Shown here: piece after piece, positions 38,045-47,129 of the stretch | Numbering within the stretch: the stretch's first letter is position 1 | How the letters are laid out: each line of letters opens with the position of its first letter | NCBI RefSeq assembly: GCF_039537985.1 | Contig: NZ_BAABBN010000007.1 | Location: 434,001 to 498,000 of the forward strand | Length of the DNA stretch: 64,000 nucleotides | Source of the DNA: Litoribacillus peritrichatus | GTDB taxonomy: Bacteria; Pseudomonadota; Gammaproteobacteria; Pseudomonadales; Litoribrevibacteraceae | Direction of reading: 5' to 3' | Translations under genes and position numbers: made by a program | The notes under the pieces: model-generated | Told to the model about the DNA's origin: nothing | Database searches by the model: none | Seen by the model: the letters and a program-made list of their open reading frames with translations, nothing else

Positions 38045-38650
38045 ATGACTGATTTTTCAACCATGACCAACGAAGACATCGACATTGTTGAAAAAACCGA
38101 GGGTTACAAAGGTTTTTTTGCGTTAAATCGGTATCAGCTTCGTCATCGCTTATTTAATGGCGGTTGGAGTGATCTCATTACGCGTGAGTTATTTGAAAGA
38201 GGTCATGCGGTTGGAATACTGTTGCATGATCCTAAGTTGGACAGCATCGTATTGGTTGAGCAGTTTCGACTTGGTGTGGCCATCGCGGATAAAGGCGATT
38301 CGCCTTGGGCACTGGAAATTGTGGCTGGTATGCTTGATAAGGATAAACCCGCCGAAGAGATTGCCCGAATGGAAGCTCAAGAAGAGGCACATTGTGACGT
38401 TGGGGGGCTGGAACTCATTCAAAAGTACTATTCTTCTACGGGGGGAACGTCCGAACATGTCACTATGTATTATGGGCAAACGGACGCCTCCGGGTTGGAT
38501 GGTCGCCTGGCTGGGCTGGAGTGCGAGTCGGAGGATATCAAGATTCACTTAATTCCTACTTCTCAGATTCAGCCGCTGTTAACTTCTGGTAAAATAACCA
38601 ACGCGATGACCATCATTGCCTTGCAATGGTTTTTAATTAACAAAAAATAA
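38045..38650 (+). CDS. nudF: ADP-ribose pyrophosphatase
   Basis: Nudix hydrolase of 201 residues that splits ADP-ribose to AMP and ribose-5-phosphate. It opens MTDFSTMTNEDIDIVEKTEG and has the NudF block LVEQFRLGVA and WALEIVAGMLD. The Nudix box (GMLDKDKPAEEIARMEAQEE) keeps the catalytic glutamates but has Met where the RE motif has Arg and His where the closing Gly is usual. YYSSTGGTSEHVTMYYG follows. An ATG at 38041 gives a three-codon dead end, so 38045 is used behind AGGAG. It starts the classic nudF-DUF1249-cpdA-yqiA-parE series. Confidence 0.92.
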   Translation: MTDFSTMTNEDIDIVEKTEGYKGFFALNRYQLRHRLFNGGWSDLITRELFERGHAVGILLHDPKLDSIVLVEQFRLGVAIADKGDSPWALEIVAGMLDKDKPAEEIARMEAQEEAHCDVGGLELIQKYYSSTGGTSEHVTMYYGQTDASGLDGRLAGLECESEDIKIHLIPTSQIQPLLTSGKITNAMTIIALQWFLINKK

Positions 38651-38662
38651 TCTGGAGACTGG

Positions 38663-39115
38663 ATGCATAAATCTCGGAAATACGTTCCTGACTTGGTTGA
38701 ACAATCATCACAGTGTGAGCGTAACTACCTCAAGTTGATGAAACTGATGCCGTTATTTTATGATCAGGACGAATATCGTTATGAGTTGCATTCAGATAAT
38801 GGGCAGCTGGGTGGGCTAAAATTGCGCGTCACCGAGCGTTTTAAGTACACTGCCACCGTAGAAGTGACTCAATTGATGGACTTTGGTGAATGGCTGCCTG
38901 CGCCTACCATGTTGGTCAGGGTATACCACGATGCCCGAATGGCGGAAGTGGTGGCGTTTCAGAACAAACGACGCTTTAAAGGTACATACGATTACCCGAA
39001 CGATGATATGCACCATAAAGATGAAAAAGCACAGCTCAACAGTTTTTTAGGTCAGTGGCTTAATTATTGTATGCAACATGGTTGTCATATCGGTCAGGTG
39101 GTTAATTTCAGTTAA
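38663..39115 (+). CDS. DUF1249 protein (YqiB)
   Basis: Protein of 150 residues of the YqiB family, whose function is unknown. It opens KYVPDLVEQSSQCERNYLKL and contains CHIGQVVNF at the end, plus the MLVRVYHDARMAEVVAFQ block found in the family. It starts 12 bases after nudF, with GGAG upstream, and is normally the second gene of this series. Confidence 0.9.
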   Translation: MHKSRKYVPDLVEQSSQCERNYLKLMKLMPLFYDQDEYRYELHSDNGQLGGLKLRVTERFKYTATVEVTQLMDFGEWLPAPTMLVRVYHDARMAEVVAFQNKRRFKGTYDYPNDDMHHKDEKAQLNSFLGQWLNYCMQHGCHIGQVVNFS

Positions 39116-39285
39116 TGTTAGATTGCTCTCATTTTTATTAAAAAATGTGATTCTCTGTTATTTTGTGAGTAATCTATCATTAATTGAAGTGTTTCAATCG
39201 TTATAGTATCGCAGTCTATAATTATAATAATGGGTTAGTGTGTCAAATGGCCGGCTAACGAGAATGAAATTTCAAGGAGATGGCT

Positions 39286-40077
39286 TTGGGTGATGCTGAA
39301 ACCGTCCGGATAGTACAGGTAACGGACTCACATTTATTCCAGAGTACCGACGGTGCTTTGTTAGGCATGAACACTGAAGAGAGCCTTGAGTGTGTGTTGT
39401 CGCTTGTTCGCGAAAAAGCGAATGATTTTGATATCCTGCTGGCAACCGGAGATATTTCTCAAGACGGGTCGGCGGAGAGTTACGCCCGCATGCGCCAGAA
39501 ACTTGAAACCTTCAATGTGCCTTTTTACTGGTTGTCTGGTAATCACGATCAAAATGACATCATTTCAGAAACAAGCCAGGGTACTCAAGCGCTTCAGAAA
39601 ATCATCGACTTTCCCAAGTGGCGAATCATCATGCTGGACTCTTCTGTGGCGGGTGAAGTTCACGGCTATTTACCCCAGCATGAATTGAACGTATTGAAAG
39701 AAGCGCTCAGGACGGATCGGCATGTCCTTGTTTGTTTTCACCACCACCCGATCAATGTCGGCTCGAAGTGGATTGATAACATCGGCGTGAAAAATGCGTC
39801 TGAGTTTATGGAAATCATCGAACACGATAAAAATGTCAAAGCGGTGCTCTGGGGGCACGTCCATCAGGAAGTGGACGAAGAACGAAATGGCCAGAGATTT
39901 TTGGCAACACCTTCGACATGCATTCAATTTACCAAACACTCAGATGAATTTGCGGTGGATACATTATTGCCTGGCTTCAGGTTCATCGAGTTAAGACCAG
40001 ATGGACAAGTTCACACCCAAGTGCATCGAGTCACTGGTGTTGAGTTTACTATCGACTATTCTATTAAAGGGTATTAG
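39286..40077 (+). CDS. cpdA: 3',5'-cyclic-AMP phosphodiesterase
   Basis: Metallophosphoesterase that lowers cAMP. The motif order is complete: VTDSHLF, LLATGDISQDGSAESY, WLSGNHDQ, CFHHHPINVGSKW and VLWGHVHQEVD, which bind the two metals. It has about 263 residues. AAGGAG at 39274-39279 touches the ATG at 39280, so that ATG is too close; TTG at 39286 has six bases of spacing and is the likelier start. Third gene of the nudF-parE series, after a 170-base gap that may hold its own promoter. Confidence 0.9.
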   Translation: MGDAETVRIVQVTDSHLFQSTDGALLGMNTEESLECVLSLVREKANDFDILLATGDISQDGSAESYARMRQKLETFNVPFYWLSGNHDQNDIISETSQGTQALQKIIDFPKWRIIMLDSSVAGEVHGYLPQHELNVLKEALRTDRHVLVCFHHHPINVGSKWIDNIGVKNASEFMEIIEHDKNVKAVLWGHVHQEVDEERNGQRFLATPSTCIQFTKHSDEFAVDTLLPGFRFIELRPDGQVHTQVHRVTGVEFTIDYSIKGY

Positions 40078-40115
40078 ATAGTTTGATTGTGATGTGTGGT
40101 TAGAAGGAGGCCTAG

Positions 40116-40715
40116 ATGTCATCACTGATTTACATTCACGGTTTTAACAGCTCACCAGAGTCGACCAAAGCTAAGATTCTGACTGAATCGCTGGCGGCCT
40201 TAGGCATGAACATTACTCGGTTTTTGGTGCCCGATCTGAACCATGACCCGGAATTGGCAATGTCTTCTTTGGCGGACTTAATTGAAACGGCTCAGGCCCA
40301 AGGGGAGCAAGTTTACTTGATCGGCAGTTCACTGGGTGGTTTCTATGCGACCTATTTGGCAGAGCAGTATGGACTAAAAGCGGTGTTGATCAATCCGGCG
40401 ATTAAGCCTTATGAATTGCTAAAGGATTACCTGGGGCTGAATAAAAATATCTATACAGGCCAGGAATACCAAGTGACCGAAGCGCATATGGATCAGCTAA
40501 AACGCTTTGATATTGATGTTGTTGATCGTCCTGAAAATTACCTATTATTAGTACAAACGAACGATGAAGTGTTGGATTATACCCAGGCCACCAATAAGTT
40601 CTGGCAGTCACCGAGCGTCATAGAATATGGCGGTAATCACAGCTTCGAAGCGTTTCAGTCAAAGTTGGCACTGATTGGCCAATTTTTTAAAACCTCTTAC
40701 CGAGAGGCCATTTAA
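40116..40715 (+). CDS. yqiA: YqiA family esterase
   Basis: Small alpha/beta hydrolase of 199 residues. LIYIHGFNSSPESTKAKIL opens the fold; the nucleophile is in IGSSLGGFYATYLAEQ (Ser near 73), LLLVQTNDEVLDY gives the acid and GGNHSFEAF the His. YqiA hydrolyses palmitoyl-CoA and short esters in E. coli. AAGGAGG precedes the ATG. Position directly after cpdA is conserved. Confidence 0.92.
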   Translation: MSSLIYIHGFNSSPESTKAKILTESLAALGMNITRFLVPDLNHDPELAMSSLADLIETAQAQGEQVYLIGSSLGGFYATYLAEQYGLKAVLINPAIKPYELLKDYLGLNKNIYTGQEYQVTEAHMDQLKRFDIDVVDRPENYLLLVQTNDEVLDYTQATNKFWQSPSVIEYGGNHSFEAFQSKLALIGQFFKTSYREAI

Positions 40716-40763
40716 TCCTAATACAGTGCGTAAAACTGTTATGGGTAGGAAGTATTGCTTGAG

Positions 40764-42485
40764 ATGAAATCAAGTTCATTAAGTTTGAGTCAGAACCTGT
40801 TCGCAGATGACGAAGAGGGCGATGAGCAGCTGCTATTCAGTGATGCTCAAGATGATTCTGATGACGATCCGCAAGTTCAAACCAAGGCGCCCTGGAAGGT
40901 GCTGGTGGTGGACGATGACAGTGATGTTCATCAGATTACTCGGCTTACGCTTCGGGCTTTCTCATTTGAGGGCAGAGGTCTAGAGCTTCACAGTGTGTAC
41001 AGTGGTGAAGATGCAAGGAAAACGCTTTCAGGTGAACATAACTTTGCGGTGGTGTTACTGGATGTGGTGATGGAAAGTGACGACGCCGGCCTTCAGGTAG
41101 TGAACTACATTCGTAATGAACTCAAAGATCACAACATCCGGATCATCATTCGTACCGGTCAGCCGGGGTTGGCACCGGCCGATAAAGTCTATATTGAATA
41201 CGACATTAATGATTACATAGCCAAAACAGAACTGACGGCCAATAAGCTATCCTGGGCGGTATTAGGGGCATTACGCTCTTATCGGGACATCGTTGCGGCT
41301 CAGGAATTACAATTACAACTGCATCAGGCAGAGCAAGACCGGCATACCGCGCAAGCGGCTTCGAAAGCCAAGTCCCAGTTTCTGGCGCATATGAGTCATG
41401 AGATCCGAACACCACTGAATGGCGTGATCGGGATGCTCGAACTGTTGAACCAAACCGAATTAAATGAAGAACAAAGTTATCTCACGGGCATTATTGATAA
41501 GTCTGCCCATTCTTTGTTAAACGTTGTGAATGACATCTTGGACTTTAAGAAGATCGAAGCCGGGAAGTTAGCGCTGGATGAAATCCGGTTTTCACCGCAA
41601 GAGATGATCGATGATGCCCGTGCAACTTTTTATGCCTCGGTTCATAAAAATAAACAAACGCTTAAGACGCATATTTCGGACAACATACCTGCGTTTTTGA
41701 TCGGTGATGAAATACGCATCAAGCAAATTTTAATCAACCTGATTGGTAATGCCATTAAGTTCACGCCGGAAAATGGTGTGATCTCGGTGGACTTGGATGG
41801 GTATACCGAACCGCACAGTCAGCGTTATTTTTTCGAAATGACGGTATCTGATACCGGAATTGGCATCACGGAAGAACAAATACAAAACTTGTTCAGCCCG
41901 TTTTCTCAGGCGGATACTTCAACCACGCGTGAGTTTGGCGGTACCGGCTTAGGGTTGGATATTTCCCGACAGTTGGCTGAGATGATGGGCGGCGGAATTA
42001 AGCTGACCAGTAAAGTGGGTGAAGGAAGCACTTTTTCGGTAAGCCTTAAACTTGGCGTTGAAGCACACGACTCAGATCTGCAAAACTTGTCAGTTGACCG
42101 GTCGGATATAAGCACATCGTCTCTTAATATTCTGGTGGCGGAAGACGACCCAACCAACCAAAAAGTCATTCGGGCCATGTTGACCCGGCTGGGACATGAA
42201 GTTGAAATCGTGGACACCGGTGCCATGGTGGAAGGCGCATTGCAAAAGCAAACCTTTGACTTAGTTATGATGGACTATCACATGCCGGAAATGGATGGCA
42301 TCGAAGCCACTAAATTACTGAGAAGTAAAGAGCAGTATCAGGATTTGCAGGTTGTTGCCTTGACTGCCGCGACTTCGACGGAAGAACGAGATAACTGTTT
42401 GTCCGCTGGTATGAATGACTTCTTATCCAAACCTTATACCTTGGATGCACTTTCAAAAGTGCTGGCCAAAGCCATGAATAAATAG
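40764..42485 (+). CDS. Soluble hybrid histidine kinase: REC-HisKA-HATPase-REC
   Basis: Cytoplasmic hybrid kinase of about 573 residues without membrane segments. An acidic N-terminus is followed by a receiver (VLVVDDDSDVHQI, phospho-Asp in VVLLDVVME), a short coiled coil, the HisKA box FLAHMSHEIRTPLNGVIGML with the phospho-His, N box LINLIGNAIKFT, G1 DTGIGI, G2 GGTGLGLDIS, then a second receiver (ILVAEDDPTNQKV, MMDYHMPEMDGI). The first receiver has the RTGQPGLAP block of DUF3369-type proteins. A TTG at 40755 is an alternative start. It lies between yqiA and parE, an unusual place in this conserved series; output partner unknown. Confidence 0.88.
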   Translation: MKSSSLSLSQNLFADDEEGDEQLLFSDAQDDSDDDPQVQTKAPWKVLVVDDDSDVHQITRLTLRAFSFEGRGLELHSVYSGEDARKTLSGEHNFAVVLLDVVMESDDAGLQVVNYIRNELKDHNIRIIIRTGQPGLAPADKVYIEYDINDYIAKTELTANKLSWAVLGALRSYRDIVAAQELQLQLHQAEQDRHTAQAASKAKSQFLAHMSHEIRTPLNGVIGMLELLNQTELNEEQSYLTGIIDKSAHSLLNVVNDILDFKKIEAGKLALDEIRFSPQEMIDDARATFYASVHKNKQTLKTHISDNIPAFLIGDEIRIKQILINLIGNAIKFTPENGVISVDLDGYTEPHSQRYFFEMTVSDTGIGITEEQIQNLFSPFSQADTSTTREFGGTGLGLDISRQLAEMMGGGIKLTSKVGEGSTFSVSLKLGVEAHDSDLQNLSVDRSDISTSSLNILVAEDDPTNQKVIRAMLTRLGHEVEIVDTGAMVEGALQKQTFDLVMMDYHMPEMDGIEATKLLRSKEQYQDLQVVALTAATSTEERDNCLSAGMNDFLSKPYTLDALSKVLAKAMNK

Positions 42486-42584
42486 CGCCTCTTGCTATAA
42501 AATACTGGCATCCTGTTTTAAAATTCCATAAGGTTAACCCATCTTAAATCTTTGATTTCGTACGCTCACTGTTGAAGAGTATCT

Positions 42585-44474
42585 ATGACCAGTTCTACCT
42601 ATAACGCAGAATCTATTGAAGTCCTCAGTGGCCTGGACCCTGTCAAAAAACGCCCAGGCATGTACACAGACACCACCCGGCCGAATCACCTTGCTCAGGA
42701 AGTCATTGATAACTCCGTGGATGAGGCTTTGGCTGGCCACGCGAAAACCCTGAAAGTAACCTTGCATGAAGACCATTCGCTAGAGATTGAAGATGATGGT
42801 CGCGGTATGCCGGTAGACATTCACCCTGAAGAAGGGGTCTCCGGTGTTGAGTTGATTCTGACGCGCTTGCATGCTGGCGGTAAGTTTTCCAACAAGAATT
42901 ATCAGTTCTCCGGTGGTTTGCACGGGGTGGGTATTTCGGTAGTGAATGCCTTGTCGGTTCGGGTTGATATTTCGATAAAGCGTGGTGGTGAACAGTTTCA
43001 TATTGCCTTTGAGCACGGCGATAAAGTGGAAGAGCTGGAAGTCACAGGCACCGTCGGTAAAAAGAATACAGGTACCACAGTTAAGTTTTCACCTGATCCT
43101 CAGTATTTTGACAGCCCCAAATTTTCGGTTGCCCGACTTCGTCATGTGTTGAGAGCCAAAGCCGTTTTATGTCCTGGCTTAAAGGTGATATTCGTTCAAA
43201 AAGCGTTGAATGAAACGGAAGAATGGTTCTATCAGGACGGCTTGAAAGATTATTTAGCTGGTCATACTCAGGTTTATGATGTGTTGCCAAATGAACCCTT
43301 CGTGGGCTCTTTGGCGGGTGAACACGAAGCCGTTGATTGGGCAGTGCAGTGGTTACCCGAAGGCGGTGAACTGATTCAGGAAAGCTACGTTAACCTGATT
43401 CCGACGGCTCAGGGCGGAACCCATGTGAATGGTTTGCGTACAGGTTTACTGGAAGCGATGCGGGAGTTTTGTGAATTTCGGAATTTACTGCCCAGAGGCA
43501 TCAAGCTGACACCGGATGATGTTTGGGAGCGTTGCTGTTATGTGCTGTCCGCCAAATTGGAAGACCCTCAGTTTTCAGGACAAACCAAAGAACGCTTATC
43601 CTCTCGTAATTGCGCGGCCTTTATTTCAGGCGTGGTCAAAGATGCATTTAGCCTGTGGTTAAATAAGCACACCGATGTGGCCGAGCAGTTGGCTGAGCTC
43701 TGTATCAGCAATGCACAGCGTCGAATGAAAGCCAGTAAAAAAGTGGCGCGTAAGAAGATTACTCAAGGGCCTGCACTGCCGGGCAAGTTAGCCGATTGTT
43801 CCGGCCAGGATACGGCTCGCAGTGAGCTGTTTTTGGTGGAAGGGGACTCGGCGGGAGGCTCTGCAAAGCAGGCCCGAAACCGTGAATTTCAGGCCATCAT
43901 GCCATTGCGCGGTAAGATTCTGAACACTTGGGAAGTGGACTCCGGAGAGATTCTGGCCTCGCAGGAAGTGCATGACATTGCGGTTGCCGTTGGGGTTGAC
44001 CCGGGCGCTGAAAATCTTGACAGCCTTCGCTATGGCAAAATTTGCATTCTGGCGGATGCGGACTCGGACGGTCTTCATATTGCTACCTTATTGTGCGCTT
44101 TATTTGTAAAACATTTCCGCGCTTTGGTGGAGCGGGGTCATGTGTTTGTTGCCATGCCGCCACTGTTCCGAATCGACATCGGTAAGGACGTTTACTATGC
44201 GTTGGATGACGCTGAAAAAGAAGGCGTTCTGGATCGAATCAAAGCAGAGAAGAAGCGAGGAACGGTCAATGTTCAGCGCTTTAAAGGTTTGGGTGAAATG
44301 AACCCACTGCAACTTCGGGAAACCACCATGGACCCGGACACTCGCCGTCTAGTTCAGTTAACGCTGGATGATGAGGATACCGCAGATCAAGTGTTGGATA
44401 TGATGCTTGCCAAAAAGCGAGCTTCAGACCGCAAAGAGTGGTTGCAGAGTAAGGGCAATCTGGCAACGGTTTAA
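42585..44474 (+). CDS. parE: DNA topoisomerase IV subunit B
   Basis: ATPase subunit of the decatenating topoisomerase. It has 629 residues. GHKL motifs are VIDNSVDEALAG, IEDDGRGMPVDI and GGLHGVGISVVNAL; the TOPRIM part has FLVEGDSAGGSAKQAR and ICILADADSDGLHIATL; the tail is MLAKKRASDRKEWLQSKGN. The gene is whole and keeps its TAA stop, which lies inside the 5-bp duplication made by the Tn7-like transposon. parC is not in the window. Confidence 0.96.
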   Translation: MTSSTYNAESIEVLSGLDPVKKRPGMYTDTTRPNHLAQEVIDNSVDEALAGHAKTLKVTLHEDHSLEIEDDGRGMPVDIHPEEGVSGVELILTRLHAGGKFSNKNYQFSGGLHGVGISVVNALSVRVDISIKRGGEQFHIAFEHGDKVEELEVTGTVGKKNTGTTVKFSPDPQYFDSPKFSVARLRHVLRAKAVLCPGLKVIFVQKALNETEEWFYQDGLKDYLAGHTQVYDVLPNEPFVGSLAGEHEAVDWAVQWLPEGGELIQESYVNLIPTAQGGTHVNGLRTGLLEAMREFCEFRNLLPRGIKLTPDDVWERCCYVLSAKLEDPQFSGQTKERLSSRNCAAFISGVVKDAFSLWLNKHTDVAEQLAELCISNAQRRMKASKKVARKKITQGPALPGKLADCSGQDTARSELFLVEGDSAGGSAKQARNREFQAIMPLRGKILNTWEVDSGEILASQEVHDIAVAVGVDPGAENLDSLRYGKICILADADSDGLHIATLLCALFVKHFRALVERGHVFVAMPPLFRIDIGKDVYYALDDAEKEGVLDRIKAEKKRGTVNVQRFKGLGEMNPLQLRETTMDPDTRRLVQLTLDDEDTADQVLDMMLAKKRASDRKEWLQSKGNLATV

Positions 44475-44476
44475 AC
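44472..44476. repeat. Target site duplication of the Tn7-like element, left copy
   Basis: TAAAC directly before the TGT end; its first three bases are the parE stop codon. The second copy is at 57860-57864. Confidence 0.85.
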
Positions 44477-44483
44477 TGTAAAT

Positions 44484-44548
44484 TGAAGGATAAACTTATA
44501 ATTTTATAGGACTAGTTTATAAAAGTTTGTAGGAAAACATTATAAAAA
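44484..44548 (+). repeat. Three TnsB-binding-type repeats, left (tnsA-side) end
   Basis: Three near-abutting copies of a 21-bp unit lie at 44484-44504, 44505-44525 and 44528-44548. The shared pattern is T-x-x-AGG-A at the front and TTATAA at the back. The innermost copy shares the exact 19-mer TAGGAAAACATTATAAAAA with the right end. Dense packing resembles the Tn7 right end. Confidence 0.78.
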
Positions 44549-44578
44549 GGCGTATCGTATGAGTAATGGAAGCTCTGG

Positions 44579-45223
44579 ATGCGCCTAATAATGAACACTC
44601 CAGCCCGTAAGCTTAAAAAATCAGCTGTTAAGAATATTGTTCGATTTCCGTCAATCAAGGCAAATGGCGGAAAATCAATTCTCGTAGAGTCCATTCTGGA
44701 ATCAAAATATTGTCTCCATCTCGAATTTGATTCGAGTGTTGAAACCTACTTCCCTCAACCACGAACATTTACCGTTTCTGTTGATGATCATCATCGTACT
44801 TACACACCCGATTTCGAAGTTTGTTACGTATCTGGCTTGCGGAAATATGTTGAAGTAAAGCCGTTGGAGCGTGCTCAAGGGCGTCGATATCAAGAGCTTT
44901 TTACAAGCTTTGAGAATTCGCTTGAAAATACTGATGCAGGTTTTCTGATGGTCGATGAGATCGAGATCTATCGTCAACCACTTCTGTCAAATTACGAAAA
45001 ACTCTATCAATACAGAAAAAGACCCACACTGGATATGAGAAACTTATATCTATGCGCCGAAGGTATTGATATATCCATGCCACTTTCTCGCATGATGGCA
45101 ATTCTTGGAGATAGGACTAGCCTTAGGGAGGTTTATTCATGGCTGGCATTAGGTTATCTAAAGTTTGATATGAATTTAGAGCACCTGACAATGACGACGG
45201 AGGTTAGATTCGATGTCTATTGA
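44579..45223 (+). CDS. tnsA: TnsA-type transposon endonuclease
   Basis: Restriction-like nuclease that cuts the 5' strand at transposon ends, giving cut-and-paste movement. It has 214 residues. The catalytic set is visible: Glu in LVESILESKY (Glu37/Glu41), Asp78 in YTPDFEV, and EVK at 92-94 in KYVEVKP. The FDSSVETYFPQP block between them is family-typical. The C-terminal third (TLDMRNLYLCAEG to DMNLEHL) is the TnsC/TnsB-contacting domain. A GGAAG element precedes the ATG at 44579; ATG at 44591 is an alternative. It overlaps tnsB by 11 bases. Base composition is visibly AT-richer than parE. Confidence 0.92.
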   Translation: MRLIMNTPARKLKKSAVKNIVRFPSIKANGGKSILVESILESKYCLHLEFDSSVETYFPQPRTFTVSVDDHHRTYTPDFEVCYVSGLRKYVEVKPLERAQGRRYQELFTSFENSLENTDAGFLMVDEIEIYRQPLLSNYEKLYQYRKRPTLDMRNLYLCAEGIDISMPLSRMMAILGDRTSLREVYSWLALGYLKFDMNLEHLTMTTEVRFDVY

Positions 45224-46943
45224 TTTGTGGATGGAAGGTGTCATTGTTGAGTTTAAAGAAGGGACTCCTTGTGATCGGGCAATGATTAGGTCTGTAGGAA
45301 GGAGCGAAGTTATTCTCGCTGATATAAGTAATGATCAAGTTTTAAAAATGTCTGTAGTCTCGCTAGATGAAGTTTACTTTTCTGGTGATGCCAGGCTACT
45401 TGCAGAGTCTCGAGATTTTGGAGATCTAAAGTTTATTGACCTTACGGAAAAGGAGCAGAAGGAGACTAATCGAAAGTATCGATATGTAAAAAAGTTGAGA
45501 GAGTATGGTGTCTGTAAAATTACAGAAAAAAGTGCCGGAAATATAATAAGAGAGGTGTCTTTAGAAATTGGTGAGAAGCCTCCTCATTGGCAGTCCGTTC
45601 GAGGTTGGTACAAAAGTTTTGAGAAATCAGGCAATAAAATGCGTGGGTTGTATCCTAAGCATCGATTCAAAGGTGATCGAGAACCCAAGGTAAATCTAAA
45701 AGTTCTTGAAATAATTAGGTCGGCAGCGAAACGCTATTTCTCTTCCAGCCAGCCTTCAATGGCATCAATTTATCGGAATGTTGAAGAGAAAATAATTGCA
45801 CACAATTTAGATCAACCTCATGATCGACTAAGGGTGCCCAATTATCATACAGTTAAATCTCGGGTTTTAGAAAGTTCGTATCAAAAGAAGCAGAAGGCTC
45901 GTCAGGGTGTGAGAGCTCTGCAGGCTGAGCTGGCGAGTTCTGAAAGTGGAATCGAAACAACCCGAATCCTAGAGCGAATTGAAATAGATCATACCCTACT
46001 AGATATTCACGTTCTTCATGACGATCACAAGACATTACTTGGCCGGCCTAACATTACTGTTCTGATTGATCACTATTCTCATATGGTGCTTGGCTTTCAG
46101 CTCTCCTTTGAAAAGCCCTCCTTTGCTTCAGTTTGTATAGCTTGTATAAATGCATTTTTGCCGAAAGCTGGTTTCATGAAGTCGCTTGGTAGCGAAGCAA
46201 ATTGGCCCGCTCACGGCATACCTATGACACTTGTTACCGATAATGGGAATGAATTTTGGGGTAGGAATTTTAGCTCTGTTGCTGACGAAATAGGCTCAAT
46301 ATTCCAGTATTGTCCTATACGAAAGGGAAACTATAAAAGTCGAGTTGAACGATTCTTTGGCATTGTAAATTCAATGGTATTAGATGACTTACCTGGTGTT
46401 GTACGAAAGGCAGGAAAGTGTGGTGATACGTATGATGGGAGGCAAGAGGCGAAAATTACATTTTCGGAGTTCAAGCGTTATTTCGTTAGATGGCTTACAG
46501 AAATTTATCATAATATGCCGCTTGAACGATCCGGAATGACTCCGAATGAATTGTGGCTAGAATCAGAAAAAGACTTCCCAGTGCCGGTTGAGAAAGAAAT
46601 GGAGTTGATCCCTATTCTCATGGCATCTGGCACCAGAGAACTAGGCAAAGGAGGAATTCGAATATTCTCAATGAACTATAACTCAAATCAGTTGAAAGAT
46701 TTGTACCGAAGGGATGGCCCTGGCACTGTCACTATACGGTATAACCCGTTTGATATTGGATATATTCTGGTACGCGATGAAGTAAATAAAACCTTTCTGA
46801 AAATCGAGTGTGAAAACTTTGAGTATGCATCAAGGTTATCTACTTTTGAGCATGACAAGATCAGGGCGCTAGCTAAGACGATCGGAAAATCAAAGTTAGA
46901 TAACTTGGATCTTCAGAAGGCAAGAGTTCAGTTATCGAAATAG
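45213..46943 (+). CDS. tnsB: TnsB-type DDE transposase, ended early by an amber codon
   Basis: Transposase that binds the end repeats and joins 3' ends to target DNA. This frame gives 576 residues. N-terminal DNA-binding domains precede the retroviral-integrase-like core: Asp259 in RIEIDHTLLDI, Asp343 in VTDNGNEFWG and Glu379 in KSRVERFFG, giving the D-x35-E spacing. A C-terminal beta-barrel region follows (MNYNSNQLKDLYRRDGP). The frame stops at TAG 46941-46943, but the same frame continues for 61 codons to a TAA that overlaps the tnsC start. The core is complete; what is missing is the C-terminal tail, which in Tn7 and related systems contacts TnsC. Sequencing error, nonsense mutation and stop readthrough are all possible. 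Confidence 0.92.
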   Translation: MSIDLWMEGVIVEFKEGTPCDRAMIRSVGRSEVILADISNDQVLKMSVVSLDEVYFSGDARLLAESRDFGDLKFIDLTEKEQKETNRKYRYVKKLREYGVCKITEKSAGNIIREVSLEIGEKPPHWQSVRGWYKSFEKSGNKMRGLYPKHRFKGDREPKVNLKVLEIIRSAAKRYFSSSQPSMASIYRNVEEKIIAHNLDQPHDRLRVPNYHTVKSRVLESSYQKKQKARQGVRALQAELASSESGIETTRILERIEIDHTLLDIHVLHDDHKTLLGRPNITVLIDHYSHMVLGFQLSFEKPSFASVCIACINAFLPKAGFMKSLGSEANWPAHGIPMTLVTDNGNEFWGRNFSSVADEIGSIFQYCPIRKGNYKSRVERFFGIVNSMVLDDLPGVVRKAGKCGDTYDGRQEAKITFSEFKRYFVRWLTEIYHNMPLERSGMTPNELWLESEKDFPVPVEKEMELIPILMASGTRELGKGGIRIFSMNYNSNQLKDLYRRDGPGTVTIRYNPFDIGYILVRDEVNKTFLKIECENFEYASRLSTFEHDKIRALAKTIGKSKLDNLDLQKARVQLSK

Positions 46944-47129
46944 CGTGATGAGTTTCATTCGAGAAATGCCAGGCGAAAAACACAGGTCACTGCCGCCAAA
47001 GCGGCTCGATCCGAAAAGATTGGCGTCGGCGATATGAAGTTGGTCGTTGATAATTCTAAACAGGCTGTGCTGATTGATTTGGAGACTGAAAGTGACGACT
47101 TAGACATGGATGGGTGGAGCATGGATTAA
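46944..47129 (+). pseudogene. tnsB: In-frame continuation of tnsB beyond the amber codon
   Basis: Directly after TAG the tnsB frame reads RDEFHSRNARRKTQVTAAKA, then ARSEKIGVGDMKLVVDN, SKQAVLIDLETE and SDDLDMDGWSMD before TAA at 47127-47129. The basic stretch followed by an acidic end looks like a normal TnsB C-terminus. The TAA shares its last A with the tnsC start (TAATG), the kind of coupling expected at a true gene end. Full-length TnsB would be about 638 residues. Confidence 0.8.

Noticed and set aside
39116..39279. CRP site before cpdA
   Set aside because: Only TGTGA-like half-sites are present and the second half is not inverted at the right distance.
46944..47113. tnsB-tnsC gap as plain intergenic DNA
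   Set aside because: The tnsB frame stays open across it and ends in a TAATG overlap with tnsC.
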